Source: JAFGDH01 sp964447525
Lineage (GTDB): Archaea > Aenigmatarchaeota > Aenigmatarchaeia > QMZP01 > QMZT01
Length of the DNA stretch: 5,230 bases
NCBI GenBank assembly: GCA_964447525.1
Contig: CAYUSU010000051.1
Span: 1 to 5,230, forward strand
Direction of reading: 5' to 3'
Shown: piece by piece, positions 4,557 through 5,230 of the stretch
Position numbering within the stretch: the first letter of the stretch is position 1
Layout: each line of letters begins with the position of its first letter
The notes under the pieces: model-generated
Seen by the model: only the letters and a program-made list of their open reading frames with translations
Told to the model about the DNA's origin: nothing
The model's database searches: none
Made by a program: the position numbers and the translations under genes

Positions 4557-5230
4557 ATGGATAAAAAGTTATTTACCGTTGGTGGGATAGACGAGGCAGG
4601 AAGGGGAGCAGTAATAGGGCCCATGGTAATCGCCGGTGCGACGGTCGTACCCGAAGATGCGGAAAAGCTGAAGAAACTCGGTGTGAAGGATTCCAAACTC
4701 CTTTCCCCGAAACGCAGGGAATATCTTGCCAAGAAGCTGGAAGGCATACTGAAGGACGTCGTTGTGGTGAAGATATCCGCCTGCAAGATAGACGATTACA
4801 AGAAAAGGGGTGTCAATCTGAACAAACTCGAGGCGATGAAAATGGCGGACATACTGGACTGCCTCGACCCAAACAAGGTTTATATAGATTCGCCTGAGAA
4901 CAATACCGAAAAGTTCAAAAAAATGATATCAAAGATGATCAAAGGGGAGCCGGAAATGATCGTCGAGCACAAGGCCGACCAGACGTATCCGATCGTTTCC
5001 GCGGCTTCCATCATAGCGAAGGTTGAAAGGGACGCGGAAGTGAAAAGACTTCATAAGAAATACGGTGTGGAAGGATCAGGATATCCTTCAGACGAGAGGA
5101 CCATAGAATGGATGAAATCGTATCTTAAAGAGCATGGCAAGTTCCCGGAAAAAGAGCTTGTCAGATTCTCATGGGACACTACCAAACGTCTCCTCGGAGA
5201 AAAGAAACAGAAAGGCCTCGGCGGTTTTCT
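4557..5230 (+). CDS. rnhB: Ribonuclease HII (3' end beyond window)
   Basis: RNase HII cuts the RNA strand of RNA-DNA hybrids and removes single ribonucleotides misincorporated into DNA, using two metal ions. The frame from ATG 4557 runs open to the window edge (225 residues, since the last two bases CT specify Leu whatever follows). Family hallmarks appear in order: GIDEAGRG (10-17) with catalytic Asp12 and Glu13; KDSK (44-47); YIDSP with Asp111; HKADQTYPIVSAASIIAKV with Asp141 and the following SAASIIAK block; and GSGYPSD (173-179), which carries the Tyr of the ribonucleotide pocket. The order and the 30-residue gap between Asp111 and Asp141 fit archaeal RNase HII, as does the length (roughly 200-230 residues). 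All four DEDD acids are present, so the enzyme should be active. The C-terminus QKGLGGFL (218-225) fits a PCNA-interacting peptide. It has its own promoter and no tie to the upstream genes is evident. Confidence 0.96.
   Translation, partial: MDKKLFTVGGIDEAGRGAVIGPMVIAGATVVPEDAEKLKKLGVKDSKLLSPKRREYLAKKLEGILKDVVVVKISACKIDDYKKRGVNLNKLEAMKMADILDCLDPNKVYIDSPENNTEKFKKMISKMIKGEPEMIVEHKADQTYPIVSAASIIAKVERDAEVKRLHKKYGVEGSGYPSDERTIEWMKSYLKEHGKFPEKELVRFSWDTTKRLLGEKKQKGLGGF

Noticed and set aside
1..5230. CRISPR array, insertion sequence, tRNA or rRNA
   Set aside because: No regularly spaced direct repeats, terminal inverted repeats with a transposase, cloverleaf-like segments or rRNA-like stretches were seen. 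Intergenic space totals only about 240 bases.

Overview
The window looks archaeal. Three independent signs agree. Adjacent genes are joined by GGTGA-type ribosome binding sites. Two transcription units appear leaderless, with a TATA-like box about 27 bases before the ATG. The products are class III signal-peptide (archaeal type IV pilin-like) proteins followed by an archaeal-type RNase HII. Base composition is moderate, with heavy ATA, AGG and AGA codon use. The lineage cannot be fixed from the sequence alone. Very short prepilin-like leaders (such as MKGQFF and MKGMSEM) in a compact operon resemble DPANN-type archaea, but that is an impression from memory.

Layout, all on the + strand: (1) positions 1-212 hold the 3' end of an unrecognised gene. 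(2) Positions 213-298 are an AT-rich promoter region. (3) Positions 299-3131 hold five tightly packed genes, separated by at most 5 bases or overlapping. Each encodes a small protein with one N-terminal membrane helix and an extracytoplasmic, beta-rich, sequon-containing domain. Four of the five carry a K/R-G motif just before the hydrophobic helix, as in prepilins. The first does not. (4) Positions 3132-3189 hold a T-run terminator and a new promoter. (5) Positions 3190-4497 encode a 435-residue soluble coiled-coil protein with proline-rich breaks and an internal duplication. (6) Positions 4498-4556 are a short promoter region. (7) Positions 4557-5230 encode RNase HII (rnhB), nearly complete, with a probable PCNA-binding peptide at the window edge.

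The five-gene operon most likely supplies a set of different, non-identical (minor) pilin-like subunits that could assemble at the cell surface into a pilus, a pilus tip or a pseudopilus-like complex. No assembly ATPase, polytopic membrane platform or prepilin peptidase lies in the window, so the machine would have to be encoded elsewhere. The coiled-coil gene has its own promoter, and any link to the pilin-like operon is inferred from position only. RNase HII is a housekeeping replication and repair gene. The best candidate for something undescribed is the five-subunit surface cluster together with the modular coiled-coil protein next to it.
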